Origin: Pelagibius sp050330205 | GTDB taxonomy: Bacteria > Pseudomonadota > Alphaproteobacteria > Kiloniellales > Kiloniellaceae | Reading direction: 5' to 3' | Assembly: GCA_050330205.1 (NCBI GenBank) | Contig: JBHJOA010000014.1 | Coordinates: forward strand, 1-64,000 | Length of the DNA: 64,000 bases | Made by a program: the position numbers and the translations under genes | Part shown: positions 16,487-24,918 of the stretch, in pieces | Position numbering within the stretch: the stretch's first letter is position 1 | How the letters are laid out: each line of letters opens with the position of its first letter | The notes under the pieces: model-generated | What the model was told of the DNA's origin: nothing | What the model saw: the letters and a program-made list of their open reading frames with translations, nothing else | Database searches by the model: none

Positions 16487-17275
16487 ATGAAGCGACTTCT
16501 GATCACCGGCGCCGCCGGCGGCCTCGGCTCGCTTGCACGCCGCCGCCTGACGGGCCTTGCCGAGATCCTGCGCCTCTCCGACATCGCCGACCTCGGCGCG
16601 GCGGGACCCCACGAGGAGCTCATGCCCTGCGACCTCGCCGACTTCACCCGCGTACAGGCGTTGGTCGACAGCTGCGACGGCATCGTCCACCTGGGCGGCA
16701 TCTCGGTGGAAGACAGCTGGGACAGGATCCTGCCGGCCAACATCCAGGGCACCTACAACATCTACGAAGCGGCACGCCTCAGTGGCGTGAAGCGGATCGT
16801 TTTCGCCAGCTCCAACCACGCCATAGGATTTTACAAGCGCGAGACCCGCATCGACGCCACGGATCCGGTCCGCCCCGACAGCCTCTACGGCGTCTCCAAG
16901 TGCTTCGGCGAGGCGCTGGCGCGCTACTACTGGGACAAGTACGGGGTGCAGACCGCGGCGGTGCGTATCGGCTCCTGCTTTCCCGAGCCGAAAGATCACC
17001 GCATGATGGCCACCTGGCTGTCCGAGGACGACTTCGTCGCCCTCATCGAGCGCGTTTTCTCCGCGCCCAAGCTCGGCTACGTCACGGTGTTCGGGGCCTC
17101 CGACAACGAGGAGCAGTGGTGGGACAACCGCTGCGCCGGCTACCTGGGCTGGCGCCCGAAGGACAGCTCGGAGCAATTCCGCGCCATGATCGACGCGAAA
17201 TGCGAGAAGCCGGACGCCGAGGCGCCGGTGAACCGCTACCAGGGCGGCGCCTTCGCCGTGGCGCGGCTGGACTGA
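16487..17275 (+). CDS. udh: uronate dehydrogenase, NAD-dependent
   Basis: This 262-residue short-chain/epimerase-type dehydrogenase has the nucleotide motif GAAGGLG (8-14) and the catalytic pair Tyr134 and Lys138 (YGVSK). It also shows Udh-specific blocks: SSNHAIGFYKRETRID and RIGSCFPEPKDHRMMATWL. It oxidises galacturonate or glucuronate to the aldarolactone with NAD+. The start is preceded by TGGAG (16476-16480). It is the last gene of the TRAP transcript. Confidence 0.92.
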   Translation: MKRLLITGAAGGLGSLARRRLTGLAEILRLSDIADLGAAGPHEELMPCDLADFTRVQALVDSCDGIVHLGGISVEDSWDRILPANIQGTYNIYEAARLSGVKRIVFASSNHAIGFYKRETRIDATDPVRPDSLYGVSKCFGEALARYYWDKYGVQTAAVRIGSCFPEPKDHRMMATWLSEDDFVALIERVFSAPKLGYVTVFGASDNEEQWWDNRCAGYLGWRPKDSSEQFRAMIDAKCEKPDAEAPVNRYQGGAFAVARLD

Positions 17276-17397
17276 TGCGCCCCTGACCGGAGCGCATGGC
17301 TCCCCTGTCGGCATTCCGCTGGCCCGGGGCGGCGTTCGCGTGGCAAGCTGCCCGCCTGCCCCCAAGCCAGTCCCGCCGTTCCCCGGATTCCGACCGC

Positions 17398-18318
17398 ATG
17401 CAGCCCCACGTCAGCCCCTTCAAGGCAATCGCCTGGATGACCGGCGCCCTCCTCTCCTTCGCGGTGATGACGGTCTCCGTGCGCGAACTGACGGGGGAGA
17501 TGCATGCCTTTCAGATGCTGTTCATCCGCAGCACCCTCGGCGTGCTGATTCTGCTGCCCATCATCAGCCGGAACGGACGCAGCGGTTGGTCGCAGATCCG
17601 CCGGCAGCACCTGCCGGGCCACGTGCTGCGCAACGTCATCCACTTCACCGGACAGGTGCTGTGGATCTTCGGCATCGCCCTGCTGCCGCTGGCCACGGTC
17701 TCGGCCATCGAGTTCACCTCGCCGCTCTGGGCCGGGATGCTGGCGATGCTGTTCCTCGGCGAACGCATGAACCGCGGCCGGCTGGCCGCTTTCGCCCTCG
17801 GGTTCGTCGGTATCCTCGTCATCGTGCGGCCCGGCTTCATCGAGGTCAGCGAAGGCATCGTCATCATGCTGTTCTGCGCCTTCTTCTTCGGCGCCACGGG
17901 CGCGGTCACCAAGTGGCTCACCCGGCGCGAGACGGCCCTGGCGATCATCTTCTTCATGGTACTGATGCAGGCTGCCTTCGGCGCCGTGGCCTCGATCTTC
18001 GTATGGCAGCCGGTGACAGTCGCCCATGCGCCCTGGCTGGCGCTGATGGCGGTGACCGGGCTGTCCGCGCACTTCTGCCTGACCAAGGCCCTGGCCGAAG
18101 CCGACGCCACCTTCATCATGCCGCTGGAGTTCCTGCGCCTGCCGCTGGTGGCCGTGGTCGGCTTCCTGCTCTATGCCGAAGCCTTCGAACTGATGACCCT
18201 GCTGGGCGCGCTGGTGATCTTCTCCGGCAACTACATCAGCATCCGGCACGAGACCCGGCGCGGCCGTCCGCCGGTGCCCCCGGCCGCTCCCCCGACCACC
18301 AGCGGCCCGGTGGTCTGA
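17398..18318 (+). CDS. DMT/EamA-family transporter
   Basis: This is a 306-residue protein with about ten membrane helices and two EamA repeats (about 8-140 and 150-285). TVSAIEFTSPLWAGMLAMLFLGERM in the first repeat and EFLRLPLVAVVGFLLYAEAF in the second are typical. The substrate is unknown; such proteins often export amino acids or metabolites. The start at 17398 places helix 1 at the N-terminus, and the frame is open upstream to 17296. It lies 122 bp after udh, so it may be co-transcribed, but nothing ties it to hexuronates. Confidence 0.82.
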   Translation: MQPHVSPFKAIAWMTGALLSFAVMTVSVRELTGEMHAFQMLFIRSTLGVLILLPIISRNGRSGWSQIRRQHLPGHVLRNVIHFTGQVLWIFGIALLPLATVSAIEFTSPLWAGMLAMLFLGERMNRGRLAAFALGFVGILVIVRPGFIEVSEGIVIMLFCAFFFGATGAVTKWLTRRETALAIIFFMVLMQAAFGAVASIFVWQPVTVAHAPWLALMAVTGLSAHFCLTKALAEADATFIMPLEFLRLPLVAVVGFLLYAEAFELMTLLGALVIFSGNYISIRHETRRGRPPVPPAAPPTTSGPVV

Positions 18319-18394
18319 GGTCGCGGAATGCCTTCCTCGGCGTGTGGGATCCTAAGATTACCCGGACTGCTTGCGGTGCGCCCGGCAGCGGCGG

Positions 18395-18412
18395 TCATTT
18401 GTCACAAAATGA
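18395..18412. promoter_or_regulatory. palindrome upstream of Gly-rich protein gene
   Basis: TCATTT-GTCACA-AAATGA is an 18-bp inverted repeat in an AT-rich stretch between the DMT gene and the Gly-rich protein, about 110 bp before its preferred start. It is a possible operator. No regulator is assigned. Confidence 0.4.
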
Positions 18413-18521
18413 CTAGATTCTTAACAGGAGGCTAATGGCAGACTGCCAGACTGTCTCAGCAAGAGCCGGGCTCAGGTCCGGCTGCTGCGCTGTGCGGAGA
18501 GACGGTTCAAGGAGATCGACG

Positions 18522-19298
18522 ATGCCCAAGTCCCCAATCGCAGGCCGCGCCGGCAAGCTGCTCCTGGCTGCCTGCTTTGTCGCCGCCTTCACGGCCGCGC
18601 CAACGGCCTTTTTCAAGGATTTCAGTTTCGATACGTCGAGCGCTCTGGCGAAGGGCGGTAACGGCGGTGGCAATGGCGGCGGCAACGGTGGCGGCGGCAA
18701 AGGCGGCGGCAATGGCGGCGGCGCCGGCAACGGCGGCGGCAAGGGTGCCAGTGGCAACGCCAGCGCCGCTGGAGATTTCGGTGCGGCCAACGCGGGCAAG
18801 AGCGCCTCGGCGCCGGGCCGCAACAAGTCCGCTGCGAGCGCCGAAACTGAAGACGCTGAGATCGCCTCAGAAGAGTACGAGACGACCAAGGGCAGGAGCG
18901 CCCTCGGCAGCCTGAACGCGAGCAATGCGTCACCCACGGCTCGCGAACATGCCTCGCCGGACTCCCAGGTCGGCAAGCTGGCCGCCTATGAAGCGGCGCT
19001 CGCCGAAGGCGACATCGAGGCTGCGGCGGCGGCCCTCGCCAGCGCCGCCAATAAGGAGATCACCGGCGAGGTGGTCGCCGCGGTGAACCAGAACCTGGGC
19101 GTCGAGTCGACACCAGAGGAGGAAGCCGCCATCGCCGAGGCCGCCGAGGCAGCGCGTACCGCTGAGGCCGATCCCGAGAGCGAGGGCGAAGAGGTCGCCG
19201 AAGGCGATCTCGGTGAGGACCCTGGAGAAGAAGAAGGCGAGATCGCCGCGGCCGCCGATGAGTTGATCGGCGACGGCAGCGAGACGGCCATCCAGTAA
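18522..19298 (+). CDS. secreted Gly-rich, acidic-tailed protein of unknown function
   Basis: This is a 258-residue protein. A signal peptide occupies residues 1-30 (MPKSPIAGRAGKLLLAACFV...). Low-complexity Gly/Asn repeats (GGNGGG-type, about 45-80) follow, then an Ala/Ser-rich part, then a strongly acidic tail (PEEEAAIAEAAEAAR...EGEEVAEGDLGEDPGEEEGE). No catalytic domain is visible. Such composition suggests a surface or matrix protein, possibly cation-binding. The start at 18522 has a good AAGGAGA at 6-bp spacing. An in-frame ATG at 18435 with AGGAGG only 3 bp away would add 29 residues. A terminator follows at 19337. Confidence 0.7.
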   Translation: MPKSPIAGRAGKLLLAACFVAAFTAAPTAFFKDFSFDTSSALAKGGNGGGNGGGNGGGGKGGGNGGGAGNGGGKGASGNASAAGDFGAANAGKSASAPGRNKSAASAETEDAEIASEEYETTKGRSALGSLNASNASPTAREHASPDSQVGKLAAYEAALAEGDIEAAAAALASAANKEITGEVVAAVNQNLGVESTPEEEAAIAEAAEAARTAEADPESEGEEVAEGDLGEDPGEEEGEIAAAADELIGDGSETAIQ

Positions 19299-19336
19299 GC
19301 ATAGACGCTGCCCGGCGGCCTGCCGGGTCAGCCGAG

Positions 19337-19366
19337 AATGGCGGGGCCCCGGCCCCGCCATTTTCG
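19337..19366 (+). terminator. rho-independent terminator
   Basis: AATGGCGGGGC and GCCCCGCCATT form a perfect 11-bp stem (19337-19362) around CCCG, followed by TTCG. It ends the Gly-rich protein transcript. Confidence 0.8.
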
Positions 19367-19479
19367 TTGCGGGCTCGCCCGACCCCGGACTTGCCGGCGC
19401 CGCCACGGCCATTCGCGGGTACTCCCGACGCGCGCTTCGCGATAGAAGGGTCTTCGGCCCAATCACGTGGAGCGTCATC

Positions 19480-20271
19480 ATGACTTACACCACCCTCGAT
19501 TTCGAGCTGCGCGACGCCGTGGCCTGGATCACCTTCAACCGGCCGGAGCGATTCAATGCCCTGGACCCGACGATGGCGCGTGAACTCTGCGACGTCGCCA
19601 ACCGCTGCAGCAGCGATCGCGGTGTACGCGCGGCGGTGCTGACCGGCAGCGGCGACCAGGCTTTCTGCGCCGGCGGCGACGTCGCGGTCTTCGCCGAACG
19701 CCTCGACGACATCGAAGTCCTGGTGAAGGAAGTCACTACCTGTCTGCACGCCGCCGTGTCGCGCTTCGCCCGCATGCGCGCACCGCTGATCGCCGCGGTC
19801 AACGGCGTGGCCGCCGGCGCAGGGCTCAGCCTGGTCGCCTGCTGCGATCTCGCCCTGGCGGCGCAGAACGCCACCTTCACCAGCGCCTACACCCGCATCG
19901 GCCTCACGCCGGACGGCAGTTCCACCCATTTCCTCAGCCGCCTCGTCGGGCCGCGGCGGGCCATGGAGCTCTATCTCACCAACCGCGTGCTCTCGGCCGC
20001 CGAGGCCCTCGACTGGGGCCTGGTCAACCGTGTGGTGCCGGCGGCGGAGCTCGGAATGGAAGCCGAGGCCCTCGCCCGGCGGCTGGCCGAGGGCCCGACG
20101 GCGGCCCACGGCAGTGTGAAGAGCCTGCTGCAGAGCGCCGCCAGCGAGAGCCTGGAAACCCAGATGGAACTGGAGTCCCGCGCCATCGCCGCCGCCGGAG
20201 CCAGCGCCGACGGCCGCGAGGGCATTCGCGCCTTCATGGAGAAGCGCCCGCCGCGATTCACCGGCGCCTGA
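19480..20271 (+). CDS. enoyl-CoA hydratase/isomerase family protein
   Basis: This 263-residue crotonase has the oxyanion-hole motifs AFCAGGD (about 64-70) and NGVAAGAGLSLV (about 108-119). The first catalytic Glu of hydratases is replaced (Leu/Ser in GAGLSLV). The second region reads IGLTPDGSSTHFLSR with an Asp. This pattern resembles PaaG-type and other isomerases more than true hydratases. It probably isomerises an unsaturated or epoxy acyl-CoA. It is monocistronic, and no other beta-oxidation gene is adjacent. Confidence 0.85.
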   Translation: MTYTTLDFELRDAVAWITFNRPERFNALDPTMARELCDVANRCSSDRGVRAAVLTGSGDQAFCAGGDVAVFAERLDDIEVLVKEVTTCLHAAVSRFARMRAPLIAAVNGVAAGAGLSLVACCDLALAAQNATFTSAYTRIGLTPDGSSTHFLSRLVGPRRAMELYLTNRVLSAAEALDWGLVNRVVPAAELGMEAEALARRLAEGPTAAHGSVKSLLQSAASESLETQMELESRAIAAAGASADGREGIRAFMEKRPPRFTGA

Positions 20272-20328
20272 TCGTCCGGCATGGGTTTTCTTTCCACTGC
20301 GGCCATCTGCCCCTTGATTATCGAATAT

Positions 20329-20351
20329 ATGCGAGTCATTCTCATTCGCAT
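20329..20351. promoter_or_regulatory. Fur-like iron box
   Basis: ATGCGAGTCATTCTCATTCGCAT is a 23-bp imperfect palindrome centred on 20340. The core TGCGAGT-C-ATTCTCA fits the 7-1-7 Fur box pattern (TGATAAT-N-ATTATCA) with several mismatches, mainly in the left half. It lies 27 bp before the start at 20378. Confidence 0.6.
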
Positions 20352-20377
20352 CATGAGACTTCGAGGATACCGCCGCG

Positions 20378-21481
20378 ATGGCCCCCGCCCTTTCCGCCTT
20401 GCCTGCCCTATCGTTCCATCGGGGCACCGGCCCGCGCTGCGTTGCGAACCTCGCCTTCTCGGAGGTCCTGGTGATTTGGGCACTGCGCCGCTACGCCGCC
20501 CGCAGTCTTTCCCGGGAAGCGCGCGCGGCCGCCGTGGCGCCGGAGTTCGCCCGCGCCTTCGGACTCGCGCGCCTGGAGGACACGCTGGAAGCCTTCTCCC
20601 GCATTGCCGACGGCGTGCTCTGCTCAGCGCGCTTGCCTCAGGCGGTTTCTCTGCTGGAGGACGACCGCATCAATCCGACCGAGGAGGCCCTGCTGTCCAT
20701 TCTCGCCGCCCTGCAGCAGGGTGAAACCGGCCAGGCCAGGGCGCTGAGCGAGTGGTGCCTGTTGCCACGGGGTCGCGACGGATTCCTGGCCGCCGCAGGC
20801 GAGCTTGCCCGGGCCATGCGGGAGGCGGGCCAGGTGATTCCCTATGAGGCACCCCGACGGCACCACCTGACGCTTTCAGCCGCGGCAGTCGACACTGCGC
20901 CACTGCCCCCGGTGGCCGACGTCGCATCCCTGACTGCCGGCGAGCGCGGCCTGGCCGCCGGGGTTCGGGCCTGGGTCTCGGCCTTCAGACAGCAGACGGA
21001 TACGCTGGCGGCGGCGCGACAGCACTTCGACCGCCTGTTCAATGCCGAGGACGGCCAGGATGGTCGGCTTTGGGGCGACCGGCGAAGCGGCGCCGATGCA
21101 GGCCTCAGCCTGCACGCGATACTGCGCAATACCACACTCGCTGCTTCGAGGTCCGTCGACGTGCGCTGCCCGGCCTGCCCCGCCCTGTCCCCCGACGAGG
21201 TGCGGCTGATCGACGCCATCGCCTGGCTGCAACGCGACATCGCCGAACCGGCAGGCACCGCGCTCGGCGACTGGCTGCCGCCGGCCGCCTTGCGGCTGTC
21301 GATGAGCCCGGCCCGTGGCCTGGCGCACGCCCTGCTGGCGGCGGAGCGGGTGCTGCCGTTGCGCGACTGGGACCTGGCCGCCCTTACCGCCGCCGCGCAG
21401 ACGCACAACCGCGAAACCACCGCGGTCGAGGAAGCGCAGGCTTCGGCCGCCCAGCGGCCCGGCGCACCGACGCTGCACTAA
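20378..21481 (+). CDS. unknown protein with internal duplication, under a Fur-like box
   Basis: I do not recognise this 367-residue soluble protein. Two regions resemble each other: residues about 97-150 (NPTEEALLSILAALQ...LPRGRDGFLAAAGELARAM) and about 270-320 (SPDEVRLIDAIAWLQ...LPPAALRLSMSPARGLAHAL). This indicates an internal repeat of a helical module. A CPAC pair lies at about residues 265-268. There is no signal peptide or clear membrane segment. The start at 20378 follows a Fur-like palindrome, and a peroxiredoxin gene begins 18 bp after the stop, so the pair may serve iron or peroxide stress. That role is inference. Confidence 0.75.
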   Translation: MAPALSALPALSFHRGTGPRCVANLAFSEVLVIWALRRYAARSLSREARAAAVAPEFARAFGLARLEDTLEAFSRIADGVLCSARLPQAVSLLEDDRINPTEEALLSILAALQQGETGQARALSEWCLLPRGRDGFLAAAGELARAMREAGQVIPYEAPRRHHLTLSAAAVDTAPLPPVADVASLTAGERGLAAGVRAWVSAFRQQTDTLAAARQHFDRLFNAEDGQDGRLWGDRRSGADAGLSLHAILRNTTLAASRSVDVRCPACPALSPDEVRLIDAIAWLQRDIAEPAGTALGDWLPPAALRLSMSPARGLAHALLAAERVLPLRDWDLAALTAAAQTHNRETTAVEEAQASAAQRPGAPTLH

Positions 21482-21499
21482 CCGTCGAGACCGGAAGCA

Positions 21500-22048
21500 A
21501 TGATCCAAACACATGCCGAGACGAAGATGCGCGGGGCCGGCGATCGCCTACCGCAAGTGGTCTTCAAGCTGCGCCGCGACGGCAGTTGGGTGGAGAGGAC
21601 GAGTGCGGATCTCTTCGGCGGCCGCCGCGTGGTGATTTTCGCCGTGCCCGGCGCTTTCGCCTCGGCCTGTTCCGGCCGCCACCTGCCCGGCTACATCGCC
21701 CTGTCCGGAAACATCAGACGCATGGGCATCGACGAGATCTTCTGCGTATCCGTGAACGACGCCTTCGTCATGAACGCCTGGGCACGTGACCAGGGCATCG
21801 ACGGCGAAGTCACCCTGCTGCCCGACGGTAATGCGGACTTCACGCGCGCCATGGGAATGTTGGCCGATTGGTCGTCCGTCGGCTTCGGGCCGCGATCATG
21901 GCGCTACTCGATGGTGGCGGCCGACGGCCTCATCGAGCGGATCTTCGTCGAGGATCCTCGGCACGGCATCGACCCTTTCGCGGTCAGCGACGCCATCACC
22001 CTGCTCGACCAGCTCGACCGCGACAGCCGGCGCTTGGCCGGCGAATAG
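21500..22048 (+). CDS. peroxiredoxin (Prx5 type)
   Basis: This 182-residue thioredoxin-fold peroxidase has peroxidatic Cys57 in PGAFASACSGRHLPGY, the hallmark of the Prx5/AhpE-like group, and VSVNDAFVMNAWARDQG further on. No obvious resolving Cys is seen, so it may be a 1-Cys enzyme. It reduces hydrogen peroxide or organic peroxides in the cytoplasm. It lies 18 bp downstream of the unknown gene at 20378 and should share its Fur-like promoter. Confidence 0.9.
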   Translation: MIQTHAETKMRGAGDRLPQVVFKLRRDGSWVERTSADLFGGRRVVIFAVPGAFASACSGRHLPGYIALSGNIRRMGIDEIFCVSVNDAFVMNAWARDQGIDGEVTLLPDGNADFTRAMGMLADWSSVGFGPRSWRYSMVAADGLIERIFVEDPRHGIDPFAVSDAITLLDQLDRDSRRLAGE

Positions 22049-22065
22049 GGCGCGGTCGCCCAGGC

Positions 22066-22572
22066 TTACCGGGTGGCGGCCGTTACCGCGACCGGCGGGG
22101 CGGACTTCAGCGTCTGATAGACCACGCAGTAGCGCTCCGTCAGTTTCAGCAGGCTGGCCAATTGCTCCTCGGAGAGATCGCCGTCGATGTCGAAGCTGAG
22201 GCGAATGTCGCGGAAGCCGACCGGCGCCTCCTTGTCGACGCCCAGGGTGCCCCTGAAATCGAGGTCGCCTTCCGCCTTTACCCGCGCGTCGCGGATCTCG
22301 AGGCCGAGCGCCGTCGCTACCGCATTCAGCGTGACACCGGCACAAGCCACCAGGGCCTCGAGCAGCATGTCGCCCGAGCAGGCCTGCAAGCCGGAGCCGC
22401 CGGTGGCCGGATGCAGGCCGGCCTCGATCAGTGCACGCCCGGTCTCCACCGAGCAGCTGAGGCCCTCGCCGATGGCGCCCTCGGCCTTCAGCGTCACCAC
22501 GGCCGCGGCCGGGTCCTCGCGGTAGCGCGCCTTGATCGGCGCCTGCATTTCCTTCAGTCCGGCCGCATCCAT
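22066..22572 (-). CDS. OsmC-family protein
   Basis: This 168-residue OsmC/Ohr-fold protein has the first active-site Cys in GLQACSGDMLLEALVACAG and the second in ERYCVVYQTL. The family reduces organic hydroperoxides with thiols, although many members have other roles. The start at 22572 follows a GGGAGGCGGAG ribosome site on the minus strand; the frame is open to 22692. It is convergent with the peroxiredoxin gene, 17 bp apart. Confidence 0.85.
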   Translation of the reverse strand: MDAAGLKEMQAPIKARYREDPAAAVVTLKAEGAIGEGLSCSVETGRALIEAGLHPATGGSGLQACSGDMLLEALVACAGVTLNAVATALGLEIRDARVKAEGDLDFRGTLGVDKEAPVGFRDIRLSFDIDGDLSEEQLASLLKLTERYCVVYQTLKSAPPVAVTAATR

Positions 22573-22691
22573 CTCCGCCTCCCTTGCGTCGCCCAGGATG
22601 AAAGAATCCTGAGCGTGACATAGACTGCGGGGACCGGCTGCGGATAGCAAGATGCGAACCGGCCGGCGCGACCGCCCTTTGAGGCATCTCA

Positions 22692-24329
22692 ATGCCGCAG
22701 GGACGCGGGATCCCTACGCTGGTGGCGCACCGGCTTGAAGCAGCGAAAGGACCGGCCTTGTCGGAACAGAAGCGGCCGCCCACCAGTCCTGTGACCGAGG
22801 ACCAGTCGGAGGTCCTGCGTCTGCTCGGCAGCGCATCGACCTATGGGCCGGACGTGACCGAGGTCGATCGCATCGATACCCACGGCGCGATCGTCTTTCT
22901 CGCCGGCGACCGTGCTTACAAGATGAAGCGCGCCGTCGCCTATCCCTACATGGATTTTTCGACGCTGGAGAAGCGGCGGGATTCCTGTCGGCGCGAAATG
23001 GAGATCAACCGGCGCACCGCACCGAGCCTCTATCTGGACGTGGTTCCGATAACACGCACCGCGGCAGGGCTCGCACTCGGTGGCGACGGCACGCCCGTCG
23101 AATGGGTCCTGGTCATGCGCCGCTTCGACCAGGCGAATCTTCTCAGCCGGCAGGCCGAAGCGGGCCGGCTGACCGCGGAGACGATGACGGCCCTGGCCGA
23201 CGCCGTCGCGCACTTTCACGGGACGGCCGAGCCACGGCGCGACCGTGCGGCCGGCGCCGAGGCCATGGCCTGGGTGGTGCGTGAAAACGGCGAGGAGTTC
23301 GGCGACAGGCCCGACATCTTCGATCCCGAAGACTCGCGCCGCCTGACGGATGAGGCGCTGGGGCACCTCGCCCACCATGCCGCCTTGCTGGATGGCCGGG
23401 CGGAGAACGGCAAGGTTCGCCTCTGTCACGGCGACCTCCATCTGCGCAACGTGGTGCTGCTCGACGGGCGGCCGACGCTGTTCGACGCCATCGAATTCAA
23501 CGACGCCATTGCCCGCATCGACGTGGTCTATGACCTCGCCTTCCTGCTGATGGACCTCGATCATCGCGGCCTGCGGCCATTTGCCAACCTGGTGCTGAAT
23601 CGCTACCTGCAGCAGCGCGACGAAACCGGGGCCTTGCCGCTGCTGCCTGTGTTCCTTTCCACCCGCGCGGCGGTGCGCGCCAAGGTGGCGGCAAGCCTGC
23701 AAGCCGTCGCAGAGCTAGCCGCCGAGAGGTCCCTGCGGCGTGCCGAGGCCACGGCCTACTTCGAGCGGGCGCGCGCCTACCTCGCCCCGGCCCCGCCCCG
23801 CCTGGTCGCAGTCGGCGGGCTCTCCGGCACCGGCAAGACAACCCTCGCCCGCACGCTGGCGCCGGCGCTCGGCGCGGCGCCGGGCGCGATCCACCTGCGC
23901 AGCGACGTCCTGCGCAAGCAGCAGGCGGGGGTGGACGAACTCGACCGGTTGCCGCCTCAGGCCTACACCGCCGAAGCCAGCGCCGCCGTCTACGCGGCCC
24001 TCGGCGACCGCGCCGCCGCGGCGCTCGCCGCCGGACAGGCGGTCATCGTCGACGCCGTCTTCGCCCGGCCGGAGGAGCGCGCGGCCATAGAGGAGATCGC
24101 CCGGCGGGCCGGCGTCCCTTTCACCGGCCTCTGGCTGGAGGCCGATGCCGACACCCTGGCCGCCCGGGTCGAGCGACGCCGTGGCGATGCCTCGGACGCC
24201 ACCGCCGCGGTCGTGGCGCAGCAGTTGACCTACGATCTCGGCACCATTGGCTGGCACTGTTTCGAAGCCGGCCACCCTGCCGCCGAGCTGGCTGACCGGG
24301 GACGGCGCCTCCTCGACGAAACGGCCTGA
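22692..24329 (+). CDS. aminoglycoside phosphotransferase-like/AAA kinase fusion
   Basis: This is a 545-residue two-domain protein. The first part (about 60-335) is a kinase-like phosphotransferase fold with LCHGDLHLRNVVLLDG and DAIEFND in the catalytic and metal positions. The second (about 370-540) is a P-loop kinase with GGLSGTGKTTLARTL (Walker A) and a uridine/gluconate-kinase-like end. This fusion is widespread in proteobacteria and its substrate is not established. The true start may be the TTG at 22758 (LSEQKRPP). Confidence 0.82.
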   Translation: MPQGRGIPTLVAHRLEAAKGPALSEQKRPPTSPVTEDQSEVLRLLGSASTYGPDVTEVDRIDTHGAIVFLAGDRAYKMKRAVAYPYMDFSTLEKRRDSCRREMEINRRTAPSLYLDVVPITRTAAGLALGGDGTPVEWVLVMRRFDQANLLSRQAEAGRLTAETMTALADAVAHFHGTAEPRRDRAAGAEAMAWVVRENGEEFGDRPDIFDPEDSRRLTDEALGHLAHHAALLDGRAENGKVRLCHGDLHLRNVVLLDGRPTLFDAIEFNDAIARIDVVYDLAFLLMDLDHRGLRPFANLVLNRYLQQRDETGALPLLPVFLSTRAAVRAKVAASLQAVAELAAERSLRRAEATAYFERARAYLAPAPPRLVAVGGLSGTGKTTLARTLAPALGAAPGAIHLRSDVLRKQQAGVDELDRLPPQAYTAEASAAVYAALGDRAAAALAAGQAVIVDAVFARPEERAAIEEIARRAGVPFTGLWLEADADTLAARVERRRGDASDATAAVVAQQLTYDLGTIGWHCFEAGHPAAELADRGRRLLDETA

Positions 24330-24524
24330 CCCGCTGCTTCTTTTCCCCTTGTTAAGGCCTTGGTGCTATTCCCTCCGCGCCCCGGGATCGGGGCCTCGCT
24401 TCAGCCCTCGCAGGAACACAGTCGAGCCGCAATCCGGCCCCCGCAAGGACACGAGCGGATTGCGGAACAATCCCCGTCGCCATGCGTCGATTGGGTGGGA
24501 GTAGAGAACAAGGAGATGTGGCAG

Positions 24525-24749
24525 ATGACCTCGGTTAGGCGACGCGACGACAACGAACCTGGATGTACCGCTGAGGGTCGCGTCGAGGGCCGCTTGGCAG
24601 CACTTGCGCGCGAACTGGTGGACAAGGTTGGCGTCGACGGCGCCACGCGCTACTGCAGCAGCCTCGGATGGCGGGGCGTCCTCGAGGAGGTGGAACTGCT
24701 GCGCCGGGAGCGGCTACAGCAGGACCGGCTGCCATCGGCGCAACTATAG
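24525..24749 (+). CDS. small hypothetical protein (74 aa)
   Basis: This short charged protein has an Arg/Glu-rich helical C-terminus (ALARELVDKVGVDGATRYCSSLGWRGVLEEVELLRRERLQQ). The start at 24525 has AAGGAG at 9-bp spacing; the frame is open to 24360. It has no signal peptide or membrane segment. An AT-rich leader (24750-24897) separates it from the RTX gene. I do not recognise the family. Confidence 0.5.
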   Translation: MTSVRRRDDNEPGCTAEGRVEGRLAALARELVDKVGVDGATRYCSSLGWRGVLEEVELLRRERLQQDRLPSAQL

Positions 24750-24918
24750 ATGGCGATCAGCCAGGCATCATGCCACCTGTCATCGAGGCCCGGCACTTAT
24801 TCCAGCACTTATCATTAATGCTAAAGATTTCTTAAGGCACCTGATTCAGAATCGCCGCGGGCATTTATAGGCGGCCGCCCGAGGGGCGGCACCGGCCTTG
24901 TCTAGGAGAAGTACCAGG

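Noticed and set aside
18655..18740. Short tandem GGC/GGTGGCAAT units as a CRISPR or microsatellite
   Set aside because: They are codons of Gly/Asn repeats in the secreted protein, with no spacer-like structure.
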